From Brachyhypopomus gauderio (taxonomy: Eukaryota > Chordata > Actinopteri > Gymnotiformes > Hypopomidae): a DNA stretch of 64,000 nucleotides. How positions within the stretch are numbered: position 1 is the first letter of the stretch; each line of letters opens with the position of its first letter. Below the pieces are notes generated by a model. The model worked only from the letters and a program-made list of their open reading frames with translations, was not told where the DNA came from and did not search any database. Location of the stretch: the NCBI RefSeq assembly GCF_052324685.1, contig NC_135228.1, positions 13,712,420-13,776,419 of the forward strand. The letters run 5' to 3'. Shown here in pieces: positions 13,104 to 24,545 of this stretch. Position numbers and translations under genes: made by a program.

Positions 13104-16100
13104 TTAGGACTTCTTCCCCACCACGTCACAAACCGGGACGTGGAGCTGTCGTATCTGAGCCGAGTGCTCCTTGGCTCGGAGTCGCAGGGCCGCAATGCTG
13201 GACGCTCGGCGATCCACGGGTGGAGAGGTAGAGGCCGGGATGGCGGAGGAGGGGGGATCGGGAGCATGGAGTGGGGGCTGTAAAGGAGCCTCTGCAGGGG
13301 GCAGTGGTAGTCTCTGCAGCACCAGGGGAGTCATGCTGGTGAAGAATCTGAGGAAGAGAACCAGTGTTGTTCGTTATACAATAATGTGAGTGTCCCTCGC
13401 AGAATGAAACATGGTCTCTTTAAGAAGGCTTACACACCTCTGCACTCCACGGACCAGTGTGTACTTTCATTCCTTACTTTGTAACTAGTTACATGCCATT
13501 TTAAATTTGTAATTACCAAATAGTTCACAATAATTACAGAGCTACGTGCCTCACTAAATATTAAGAAAGGAGTTTAAGGAGTTTTGCGTGTTTTACATTT
13601 TTTCAATTATAGTTCTAAGTGCTAAATTATCAGACAGGCTGAGAACATATAAAGCAAAACTTAGGTAAGGGTGTCACCTTCCAAACGGTGGTCCAATGAA
13701 GGCCGGGTGTCTGAACATGGCCGCCCCTAGCAGGGAGCTGATTCTGTGAGGGGCTGCAGCACTTGGGAGAGCCTGGCTGAGTCCATGGAGGGAGGCGGGC
13801 CAGCCTGACTCGAGGGCTGGGTGTGGGCTGGCAGTGAATGGACTCCCACCCAAATAATGGCACAAGGGCTGGCCTGAGGTCAGAGGTCCAGGGAAGTGTA
13901 GACCCAGAGGATGGGCCGGAATCCCAGCCTTCTCTCTCTTTCTCCATTTTGCACGTCGGTTCTGGAACCAGACCTGGGGAAGACAACACTTGTTTTGTTT
14001 TTGTTTTGTTTAGTTTTTTTTTTTGTTGTTGTGAGTATTAGTGTTTAGCAATGAATTTAGTGCAGATTCTACAAAATACCCAAGAGTAAGCACCAGGGTT
14101 TTTGTTCACATGTAAATCCTTAAACTCTTAAGTTGCAATTGTTCCAACCGATTGGGGCTGATTAGTGAATTAGGGAACAGGAATGTAACACAAGCATGTA
14201 ATGACTTATGCACTTATTTAACCATTTGTGTATCGGTTGAGTCTGTTGTTAAAAAAGGGATTGTGTTTGGAAATGTGTATCTGTGTGTGTGTGAGGTGTG
14301 AAGGATGTGAGAAAACGTCTGTTCTACAGATTCTACATTGGGACTAGTGATATGCTTAAACATGGAACATATAGGACTATGTCACTTATTTTACCCAGCG
14401 GTATTGCAACTGCATGGTGCCAAGACTTAAACATTTTCTTCAGCAAACTTAACCAATAAGAGTGATTATTCTACGTTGCTGTGTTACAGATAATAATAAT
14501 GATATATACCACAAAAAAGAAAGAAAGCCACGTAACATATTTTATTTGAATAAAACAGACATATCTTAAAACCCAGACTGCATGACAGCTGGAATTTCGC
14601 ATGCACGTCATGTTTTCGTTTAAATTGATTTATTTAATTGCTCCTGGATATTTTGTAATATCATAATATCATAGAGAATGTAAAAATAGTCTCGTTACGA
14701 AAAAAATGATGATTAATTACTTACTTGCACACGCGCCTCTGTAAGATCTAGCCGCATTGCTAATTCCTCTCTGAAGGGAAAAGAATGCAATGTATAAACC
14801 GGTGAATCTCTTACACATGTCAACAATGAAGGATTTACAGTTATGTAAAGATTTAGGCCTACCAATAGTCGGACACATTAATTCGTCGTTTCCGTCAAAT
14901 GATTAAATATTCTACTCTTCATTCAATTCTTTTATGCAGCGTGTGGGCCTCAATATTTTGTGTTTTCTTTTATTTTGTGAACATAGCGAGATATAGCACG
15001 GTCCTACCTTAGCCACATTTACAACATATTGGAGATATGATTGCACTAGGCTAAAGTAGCAGCCAAATCGTACCCTGATATCCATGGCGCCATGCAGGTT
15101 TTTTAAATATATATAACAATTATTATAGATATATTTTTTTGGTTATTAAATACTATTCTCTTGACACAGGGACAATCTCGAATTACACAAATAGCCCTGA
15201 TATTTAAACTTGTTTTGTTTCCATATACTAGACAAATTGTAATGATAGGCTCCAGCATATACAAATGTTCTATGTTCTCGGCTGCTATAGGCCTACCTTG
15301 TGAATACGTCAGGATAATGTGTCTTTTGAAAAGCCCTTTCTAATTCCTCTAGTTGGTAACTTGTGAAAGTAGTCCTGTATCTCCTTTGTTTCCGTTTTAA
15401 TGTCCCATCCTCGGCATCACTGCCTGCTGACAAACAAACGCTGTCCTCGCCGTCCCTTAAGTTTACATTTTCGTCTTTCAACTCCTCCTCGTGTCCCGGA
15501 GATAGACTTGTCTGTCGGCAGGTTCTGGTTTTATTTGTCTCCACCTCGTCCGGCTTGTGGTTAGGAGCGTTGTTCTTGAAGGAGCTGAGAAGCGTGTTTT
15601 CCCGGTAGGATTTGTTTCGGCTGATGCTGACCTGCGGCGCTTGTGTGATTTTTAATCTTTCGTAAGCGCTCTCCACAAGTCTCTCGCCTTCCGTTTCGTC
15701 TTCGTCTCCATGAGTATTTGTGTGTAAAGGACTGAACGGGCTGCACAGTTTTGGCTGCAGGTGCATGTCCGTTTGATGTGGCACACACATATCTGGCACA
15801 GCTGTACATAGAAACAACGGTTAGTGAGTGCTAAATAAATGTTTAACATATGTTGAGGATTACTGCGATTACAAAGTTAACTTTTTTACTGCAGATGGGG
15901 TTATAATGCGTAATATAATTAAGATGACATTAAAATTAAGATGACATTAAAATTAAGACGACATTTTCGGAATTCCACTATATAGGCCGCTCGAAAGTTT
16001 GTCAGTTTAAATACACTTCAGACAGATACGCACCTTCGCTTGAATTAACGCGCTCCTGTGTTCGAAGTGGTGCTGTCAAACTTTGCATTTCAAGAACCCT

Positions 16101-16220
16101 GGCTTTAAGAGGACTCCTCCTGCCCAGGATACTATCAATGCAATATGACGATAATAAAGCCGACGGTTTACACTTGCAGGCTGCCTGGTCGCCGGTATCA
16201 TCTTCTGCACGAGCGCTCAT
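13104..16220 (-). CDS. arx: Aristaless-related homeobox transcription factor (arx type)
   Basis: Nuclear paired-like homeodomain transcription factor; Arx acts in forebrain interneuron and pancreatic endocrine development. Five coding exons on the minus strand: 16220-16034, 15792-15297, 14770-14725, 13973-13678 and 13347-13104. All junctions have GT/AG and matching phase, giving 422 aa. Residues 22-37 are the Arx octapeptide region [16 protein letters not shown]. The homeodomain is about 198-257 (starts [12 protein letters not shown]; recognition helix [15 protein letters not shown], glutamine at position 50). The C-terminal OAR/aristaless domain is about 388-405 ([16 protein letters not shown]). 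I chose the ATG at 16220 ([10 protein letters not shown]); a longer frame has no ATG. Mammalian ARX is about 560 aa; the long polyalanine tracts are absent here. Homeodomain and OAR identify Arx. Whether this is the main arx or a teleost duplicate (arxb) cannot be decided from this window. Confidence 0.93.
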
Positions 16221-17191
16221 GTCGCTGGGTCTCGTGGACGGCGGGATCCTGCAGCCCACGCGAGCGCGCGCTCTGTGTCAGTCTGTCATGGACTTGTTGC
16301 CTGCGCCCCAACCCCCTTACCTCGCTGACATTTGTACTGATGTTTTAGCTTCTCACACCCGACATCTGATTGGACATCCAAAGAAAGACTCGATGCCGTT
16401 AGTTCGATTTAAAGACACGCGTGGTCAACCTGACCAGTCTTCAGGCCTGCTTTTACACAGCAAAAAGGTCTACTTAATCTTAACACATGTTTAGATAATC
16501 TCAGGTTTCGTCACACGTTTGTAATTGATTTTATTTCTTAATATAAACAGGAAGGATAACGAATGTTACATCTCCTGTTAGCCTTTTTGTGTAAAACATA
16601 GCAAATGTATTTCCAATATTTGTATACACAAAAATTACACATTTTTGCACTTTCTATGTCTATTATTCATTTATTCATTCATTCATTCGTTGACTCATTC
16701 ATTCGTTTAGTCAGTCCGTCAGTTTGACAGTCAGTCAGTTAACTAATTAGCTGGCGGAGCTTGATAGGTTTTGGATTTATTTGGGAAGTTCATTACGCGG
16801 TCCATTGACAAAATAAGGTGATATTAATTGGCCTACGATGTCTGTGCGCCGCCTACTGCACAGTTTGTGGTGGCGTGTTTACAACCGTAAAGTAATGAAA
16901 GAACGCAAAGCTTTTACAAAACCGATATGGTTAACAAGCTTAAAAAATTTTTTTTTTAAAGAATTAATGATTTATTGATGAAACCTAGCGTATTTCTATT
17001 AACCTATTCCTATCAACGAAGTCATTTTGTTTACGTGAACCGGATATCGTTTTTTGTTTATTTGTTTTTGTGGTTATATTTATTTATTTTAGCCATATAA
17101 TTCTCTCTGGGTTTTTCCTTTCAATTTTAGGATTGGCTCATTTCTCGCTGTGTTTCCATCGGGCTAGGACAAACTCGTCATATCCAATCCC
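16221..17191. other. Divergent intergenic region between arx and spag16
   Basis: About 1 kb separating two genes transcribed away from each other. It holds an imperfect ATTC/AGTC tandem stretch at about 16667-16745 (attcattcattcgtt, then cagtcagtca) and otherwise AT-rich unique DNA. Part is probably arx 5' UTR and promoter. No further gene is seen. Confidence 0.7.
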
Positions 17192-17205
17192 GTGACCATG
17201 GTAAC
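17192..17205 (+). promoter_or_regulatory. RFX-type X-box in spag16 promoter
   Basis: The sequence GTGACC-AT-GGTAAC fits the ciliary-gene X-box consensus GTNRCC-N(0-3)-RGYAAC exactly. It ends 53 bases before the spag16 ATG. A CCAAT box lies just upstream at 17184-17188. RFX factors drive many motile-cilia genes, so the motif suits a central-apparatus gene. The match is seen; RFX binding is inferred. Confidence 0.75.
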
Positions 17206-17258
17206 AGTACACAAAGCGAAAATTAACTAGATAGACGACACGGAAGCACGATTAAAGA

Positions 17259-19091
17259 ATGGCAACATATAAGCCAGCAGAGGAATCGGTTGATGGGCCA
17301 TACTACCTAGAAAAAGTATCCATTCCAGAAGACTCTGAGGATGGCTTTGAGTATGAGGAGATTACTGTCGAAGAGGAGAGTATAAGTGAAGGGGGAAATG
17401 ATTTGGAAGCAGCAGTTAAAGCTTTGCGTGATCGTATTGAAGGTTCAAACTCTGTAACACGTCAACTGTCCTCGGACAAGCAGCCAATAACCCCCATCCC
17501 AGAGGTTGTCGATGATTTTCTCCGCAACTTCCTTGTTAAAATGGGAATGCACCGGACATTGGATTGCTTCCAAACAGAATGGTACGAAATGTTACAAAAA
17601 GGGCTGCTTAAAACAGAGCAGTTTGGATTCGTACCTGACGTCTATACGCACAACCAACTCTTGGTTAACGAGCTGAAAAACATTGAAAGAGAGAGAGACA
17701 ACCATAAGCAGGCTGCGGTCCAAGCCGGAGACACAATATTGAAACTTCAAAAGGAGCGCGACTTTCACCGCCTGCAGCATAAGCGCGTCATCCAAGAGAA
17801 AAACAGGCTGATCGAGGACATCAAACGACTAAAGAAACACTACGCGTCCTACGAGCCTGCTTTGAGACAGCTGAACAAGAAGTATCAGGTGGCTTTGAGG
17901 CAGAAGATGCTGATCGCTATCGAGAGGGACAGAATCTCTAATCAAGTTCACAACCTGGATAGTACACGTAAAACTCACTCTTCACCGGGTGTCCACACAG
18001 ATGCTGCATCCCAGATTGGACAAGACAAGGTCCAGGATAGTTCAGGGAGAAGCACAAGTCCAGGTGAAGGGCTGGCTCTTCACGACCACGCCAAAGAACC
18101 AACCAAGAGCACAGCTAACAGACCTGCAAAAGACTCAGAGTTCCCAGCCAACACGCGAGTAACTCCGTTACTTCCCCAAATTAAAGCCCTGTGTATTCAA
18201 AGCACTAAAGTATCTGGCTTCTCCATGAAGAAGGCCCTCAAAGCCCACACCATGGCTGTCAGCTGCCTCGCTCTCCATCCCCGAAAGCTGGTCGTGGCCT
18301 CGGCCAGCGACGACCATCTCTGGAGGCTTTGGGGAATACCAGAAGGAGAAATGATAATGACAGGGGAGGGTCACACCGACTGGCTGTCCTGCTGTAGCTT
18401 CCATCCCAGCGGGGACTGCCTGGCCACCACCGGCGGGGACACCACAGTGAGGATCTGGGACTTTGCCCAAGGGCGCTGCGTGCTCACCCTGGAGGGCCAT
18501 GCGCATGCCACCTGGGGCTGCTCCTTCCACTCGTGCGGTGACTTTGTGGCCTCCTGTTCCATGGACAACACGGTCAAAGTGTGGGACGTGAACAGTGAGC
18601 GCTGTCGCCACACCCTGCGTGGACACGTCGACTCGGTCAACAGCGTCACGTTCCTGCCCTTCTCCAACATCCTCCTCACCTGCTCGGCCGACAAGACCCT
18701 GTCTCTGTGGGACGCCCGCGCCGGCCTGTGTGCCCAGACCTTCTACGGGCACAAGCATTCGTGCAACAGTGCAACCTTCAACGCCCCGGGAGACACTGTT
18801 GCTTCCTGTGACTCTTACGGAGTGGTGAAGTTATGGGATGTGAGGAATGTGTCAACCATGGTGACCATGGATACTGGGCCACATCCCAGCAACCAGGTGG
18901 CCTTCAGTCCAAATGGACGACTGCTGGCTGTTGCAAGTAATGATGGCTCAGTGAAACTGGTGGAACTGGCGTCTTTGCATGTGACCAGTTTGTGTGAACA
19001 TACCGATGCTGTTCAGAGTGTGATTTTTGACCATAAAGGAGAATACTTACTAACTGCAGCATCTGATGGTGAAATCTTCATCTGGTCATAA
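17259..19091 (+). CDS. spag16: Sperm-associated antigen 16 (PF20), intronless
   Basis: SPAG16/PF20 is a WD40 protein of the 9+2 axoneme central apparatus, needed for motility of cilia and sperm flagella. The single exon encodes 610 aa with no in-frame break. Human SPAG16 is about 631 aa and Chlamydomonas PF20 about 606 aa, so the length is full. Residues 1-60 are acidic. About 130-230 is charged and coiled-coil-like (VIQEKNRLIEDIKRLKKHYA), followed by a polar linker. About 322-610 carries seven WD40 repeats, with WD or similar dipeptides (VRIWDF, VKVWDV, LSLWDA, VKLWDV) and GH turns, ending EIFIWS. The ATG at 17259 starts the family's N-terminus; stop TAA at 19089. A poly(A) signal AATAAA is at 19213. 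The human gene has many introns, so this is either a functional retrocopy or a lineage with intron loss. Codons are intact, arguing for function. Confidence 0.95.
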   Translation: MATYKPAEESVDGPYYLEKVSIPEDSEDGFEYEEITVEEESISEGGNDLEAAVKALRDRIEGSNSVTRQLSSDKQPITPIPEVVDDFLRNFLVKMGMHRTLDCFQTEWYEMLQKGLLKTEQFGFVPDVYTHNQLLVNELKNIERERDNHKQAAVQAGDTILKLQKERDFHRLQHKRVIQEKNRLIEDIKRLKKHYASYEPALRQLNKKYQVALRQKMLIAIERDRISNQVHNLDSTRKTHSSPGVHTDAASQIGQDKVQDSSGRSTSPGEGLALHDHAKEPTKSTANRPAKDSEFPANTRVTPLLPQIKALCIQSTKVSGFSMKKALKAHTMAVSCLALHPRKLVVASASDDHLWRLWGIPEGEMIMTGEGHTDWLSCCSFHPSGDCLATTGGDTTVRIWDFAQGRCVLTLEGHAHATWGCSFHSCGDFVASCSMDNTVKVWDVNSERCRHTLRGHVDSVNSVTFLPFSNILLTCSADKTLSLWDARAGLCAQTFYGHKHSCNSATFNAPGDTVASCDSYGVVKLWDVRNVSTMVTMDTGPHPSNQVAFSPNGRLLAVASNDGSVKLVELASLHVTSLCEHTDAVQSVIFDHKGEYLLTAASDGEIFIWS

Positions 19092-19212
19092 TAGTTTAAA
19101 TTTGTTACTAAGTTGCACTATTTATCTTGTAGGATACTTGTGATTTATTTGTCTGAGATGTGCAATTCATAAATCATTAATCTAATAGTTACATTTCTGC
19201 AAGTAATTATAA

Positions 19213-19218
19213 AATAAA
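19213..19218 (+). terminator. Poly(A) signal of spag16
   Basis: Canonical AATAAA 122 bases after the spag16 stop. No A-rich tract follows that would mark a recent retroposition. Confidence 0.75.
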
Positions 19219-19559
19219 AATGTACTTAAAAGAAGTTTGTTCTCTTGCTGCTTAAGTCTGATTATTGTCACATTTACTTATCCATTTTAAAGCTGATATT
19301 TACCTTTTTCAGTCATTTCAAAACACTGCCAACCACTCACATTCACGTAATCGCATAAGAAAACAAAAACGTGAGTCCCCCTCACCCCTAGATGGCGCTC
19401 TTCTAACGTACGAGCAGTTCCCGCAGGAAGCGCGTAGACTATAAAACCAAAACAGACACACACCCCCCCAAGAAACACGGGACATGTGGTTTTAACGGCG
19501 TAATTTAAACTTGTGTGTCGAACCTGTAAACTGTCGGCATTGTTAGACATTTTATAGTG

Positions 19560-19779
19560 ACTATTCTCCCTTTAACGCGTGCTTTTCAGCTTGTGTTTGC
19601 GTCTGTTTGACCGCACGCCCACGAACACGCAGCTAGCTCGCGGGCTAGGTATGCGAGCGTCGCGCGACGGTGAGCTGTAATTCGCGCGTTAGCTGAACGA
19701 GCCCCAGACAGGCCTCTCTCCGGCCCCCCGACAGGCCTCTCTCCAGCGCCCCGTTCGAGCGTATCATTCCTCCGCCAAG
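19560..19779 (+). promoter_or_regulatory. GC/CpG-rich 5' region of ccdc82
   Basis: CpG-dense sequence directly before the ccdc82 ATG, in contrast to the AT-rich DNA on either side, as expected of a housekeeping promoter and 5' UTR. It contains an imperfect direct repeat around acaggcctctctcc (about 19709-19745). The transcription start is not determined. Confidence 0.55.
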
Positions 19780-22700
19780 ATGATGAAAAGCGTGGGCAAG
19801 CTCTTCGGGTTACGGCGCAAATACGTGCCGCCCAAATCCCGCGTTGACAAGAAGAAGACGCGGGTGAACGTGATCGATAAACTCCTCGACGACAGCGACG
19901 AGGGCTCGTACGGCAGCACGACCAGCGTCAGCTCGGAGAGCGAGTACCAGAAGTCCGAGGACGGCTCGTACAGCTCGGACAGCTCGTACCGACCCAAACG
20001 CGAGAGCGACGGCGACGACAGCTCCGCGAGCGACGGGAAGCGCGCCGTGGCCACCAAGCAGAGGAAGAGGAAGAGTGTAAGGACCCAGGAGGAAGAGTCG
20101 AGCGGCTCCTCCGACAGCGACGTCGGGACCGAGCCCCGCAGGAAGGTTTTGCAGAGAAAACGCCTGAAGCTGCCGGACTCCGACGAGGAGGCTATGAAGG
20201 AGAGGAAGAAAGAAGCGGAGGTGAAACAAGCTGCCGCGAAGAGGAGGGAGCGGAATAAGAAGCTGATGGAGCTGTCAAAGAGGAGGAAGACGGTTCCGCC
20301 ACGCCGCCGGCGCAGAACATTGGTAAGACAGCTGATATCGTGTCCTCTCTTCACACGTGTGTTTCGGAAATGTTGGAAAAGTCTTACTGTTTCCCCACTT
20401 AGGGTTCAGAAGAGGAGGAGGAGGAGGAAGGTCAGCAGGATAAAGGGAAAGAGGAGGTCAAGGCAGAGGTTTCGGAAGAGAGCTCCAGTGAAGAGGATGC
20501 CAATCCTTTGATGGACAGCAGCGAAGAAGAGAAGCTGGCAGACAGTGACAGCCTGAAGGACTTCGTCGTAGATGAAGAACAGAAAGGGGAGGAGGAAGAG
20601 GATAAAACAAAGGACCAAGACTTTCTTTCTCATCTTCCACGCCAGTGTAAGTATTGTGTTTTAGACTATAAATGCTGTAGCTGTTGACAGAGAAAATGTG
20701 CGTCCTTTTTTCTTTTGGCGACTTATTTTGTGCTCCTAATACAGTGATTTCTGGATGCGTAATACACAAGCTTAACAGCTCTTTAAACCTTCTCCTTTGT
20801 AGTCATTACTGGATCTCAGTTCACCCACTTTCAGGCGGTGATCAAAGCACTGTTGATCAACGTGCTGGACAAGTCCTTCCTCAAGTCACTTTACGGTATG
20901 ACGTTCCTTTTAGGTTCTGCAAACTTCACGCAGGTGTTGACGGCCAACATCGTGCAGTATGATTGCCTTTATTTACAGTGGGTTGCAAAAGTATTCATAC
21001 CCCTTGAACTTTTCCATATTTTGTCACATTACAACCACAAACAAATATATTTCACTGGAATTTAATGTGAAAGACCAACACAAAGTGGTATACAATTGTG
21101 AAGTGGAAGGAAAATTATACATGAATCAACATTTTTTTTTTTTTTTTTTACAAATGAAAAACTGAAAAGTGCGATGTGCAAAATTATTCAGTCCCCCTGA
21201 GTCAATACTTTGTGGAGCCACCTTTTGCTGCAATTACAGCTGCAAGTCTTTTAGGGTATGTCTCCACCAGCTTTGCACATCTAGTGACAAATTCTTGCCC
21301 ATTCCTCCTTGCAAAACAGCTCAAGCTCAGTCAGATTGAATGGAGAGCGTTTGTGAACAGCAGTTTTGAGATCTTGCCACAAATTCTCAATTGGGTTTAG
21401 GTCTGGACTTTGACTGGGCCATTCTAACACATGAATATTCTTTTTTTAAAACCACTCCATTGTAGCTCTGGCTTTATGTTTAGGGTCGTTGTCCTGCTGG
21501 AAGGTGAACCTCCGCCCCAGTCTCAAATCTTTTGCTGACTCCAACAGGTTTTCTTCCAAGATTGTCCTGTATTTGGCTCCATCCATCTTCCCATCAACTT
21601 TGACTTCCCGGTCCCTGCTGAAGAGAAGCACCCCCAGAGCATGATGCTGCCACCACCATATTTGACAGTGGGGATGGTGTTTGCAGAGTGATGTGCAGTG
21701 TTATTTCTCCGCCACACATAGCGTTTTGCATTGTGGCCAAAAAGTTCAATTTTGGTCTCGTCTGACCAAAGCACCTTCTTCCACATGTTTGCTGTGTCCT
21801 CAACATGGCTTCTGGCAAACCGCAAACGGGACTTCTTATGGTTTTCTTTTAACAATGGCTTTCTCCTTGCCACTCTTCCATAAAGACCACATTTGTGTAG
21901 TGCACGACTAATTGTTGTCCTGTGGACAGTTTCCCCCACCTGAGCTGTGGCTCTCTGCATTTCATCCAGAGTCACCATGGGCCTCTTGGCTGCCTCTCTG
22001 ATCAGTGATCTCCTTGTTTGGCCTGTAAGTTTAGGTGGACGGCCTTGTCTTGGCAGGTTTACTGTGGTGCCATACTCTTTCCATTTCCGGATGATGGATT
22101 GAACAGTGCTCCGTGAGATGTTCAAAGCTTGGGAAATCTTTTTATAACCTAAGCCTGCTTTAAACTTCACCAAAACCATATTCCTAACCTGTCTGGTGTG
22201 TTCTTTGGACTTCATGATGCTGTTTGCTCCCCAATATTCTCTTAACCAACATCTGAGGCCGTCACGGAGCAGCTGTATTTGTACTGAGATTAGATTACAC
22301 ACAGGTGGACCCTTTTGAGTCATTAGCAGTCATCAGGCAACTTCTGAATGCAATTGGTTGCACTCAGGGAAAATGGGGCTGAATACTTTTGCATGTCGCA
22401 CTTATTAGTTTTTTATTTGTAAAAAATGTTTTGATTCATGTATAATTTTCCTTCCACTTCACAATTGTATACCACTTTGTGTTGGTCTTTCACATTAAAT
22501 TCCAGTGAAATATATTTGTTTGTGGTTGTAATGTGACAAAATATGGAAAAGTTCAAGGGGTATGAATACTTTTGCAACCCACTGTATATGCAAATCATGT
22601 GGTTTGGTTGGTTAATTTGTTGATTGGCTGTCGTGCGTACGAACGACAGACGGGGAGCGAACGAAGCGCTACGCACAGGAGATGAAGCTGTCACTGCTTC

Positions 22701-24484
22701 ACTTCGACGAGCGACTGGTGATGCCGCGCTTGGAGAACCTGAAGCAGAGGAGCCGCTGGAAGGAGCGCTACAAAGTGAGACAGAGCTGCACTGCCATGAA
22801 AATATTCCCATTACCACCACATGTCCTAACACCATCTACACCACCATCGTATAACACCACCGTATCCCTACATGGTACTACATAGTAAAATATGACTTAG
22901 CCTAGCATGTTAGTGTTATTTACCAATTTACAGCATGGACTACCAGTCCACCAGATGGTGCGGGATTGAGAACAAATGATACAAGAGGATTGGTAGGATT
23001 TATAATTCACATAAAAATGGATTTATAGGTATATAAATCTGAGGTAATTTTTTTTATCCACTCATTACCGTTACCAGGATATTGCTTTCCCGTATCCATG
23101 AACATCACAACAGAACCGCGCTGTGTTACCACGGCCCCGTCGTCACCTGCAGCTCTGCCATGTACGCTGTAGGTAATGAAGGGAGGAACATTTCTAAAGT
23201 TTCTGTGTTGCTCCCGTTTAGGAACGTGTGGAGTGCTATCCCAGAGTGCGGATTAGAGCGGTGAACGTCTTAACGAAGGGCTGCGAGGCCTGTGAGCTCC
23301 ACAGGAATGGACGCTTTAGCGTGCATCTCTCTGGGCAGCTGTACCACAGTGACACCCTGCAGGAGGACCAGTTCATGCCTGACGACTCGCAGGTAACTGA
23401 ATATGGCAGGACATTCCTTTCAGCGTTTGCCCTGACCTACCGTTAATTCACAAAGGTCGGGTAAAATGGTTTACAGGACGTGCCAGCTCAGTAAAGCTTG
23501 TAGCTCCAGTGCAAAACTAATAAACATGTTGGGCACCAAACATCTTGGCTCACAACCATGCTTTTAAAAATTCAGGAATGCCACATGCTTGTTCTTGAAT
23601 CCTGTAATGTAGCTTCATTATGACAAAAATAACATGTTTTCACACAAGATTGTGTTACTTCGATGTGTAATGGAATGAGTGCTGTGATTCTGAACACCCT
23701 TCTGTGTCTTAATTACAAATTAGAGTTTCCTTGTGGGCTCGGTGTGTGCCAGCCGTACCGAGGTGTACCACACACTGAGGCACTTCAAATACCATCTGTT
23801 TGAGCGCTGTCGCACTGCACTGGAGGCTCAGAAAGAGAAAGGGGAAGAGGAGCGGGGTGACGGAGACGAAGATGAGCCGGTAAAGGACGTAGTTAACAAG
23901 GTGTTCAACAAACTGCAGGAGGGAGGCTGGATTACTGAGGTATGTGGAGGAGGAGTTAGTCCAACTATATATATATCAGTGGGGAACCGTCAGGGCCATC
24001 TACGCCCTCTCAGAGGGCCTAAAATATTCTTAAAACATTATATATATAATTATCCAATTTTATTTTATCTACTTACAGTTTTACAATCGACATCTAAACA
24101 ATTACAAAAATATAAGCAAATAGATTATTCAACCGTGTCTATTCAATCTGTGTTGGAAGGTGAGGGGTTAAGTGGAAGCCTGTGAGCCTGTGTCTCCCCC
24201 TATCAGGACTGTGATGCCCGCTGTTCGTTTACAGAGGGCCTGGCAGTTATAATTCAGCGCAATACCAGTTTCCAATGACAGTAAAATTGACCAATCATAT
24301 CCTCCCTCTTAGTGGGCGGGCTTAACTGTATGATAATTTCCGCCCGCTGTGGCGACGCTAGCTGTTGTTAGCCTACCGCCGCTAGCTAGTTTCGATTCGG
24401 CCCTTTGACGTCCTCATTTACATATTCCGCTTCCGAGAACCATGGAACCATGGAACCCAGGTTTAATGGTCACGGTTCGCTACT

Positions 24485-24545
<61 letters not shown>

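Noticed and set aside
18168-18758. 196-codon minus-strand frame inside spag16
   Set aside because: A shadow of GC-rich WD40 coding sequence; no start context or domain of its own.
19764-20354. 196-codon minus-strand frame opposite ccdc82 exon 1
   Set aside because: Low-complexity serine/leucine-rich complement of the acidic and basic ccdc82 sequence.
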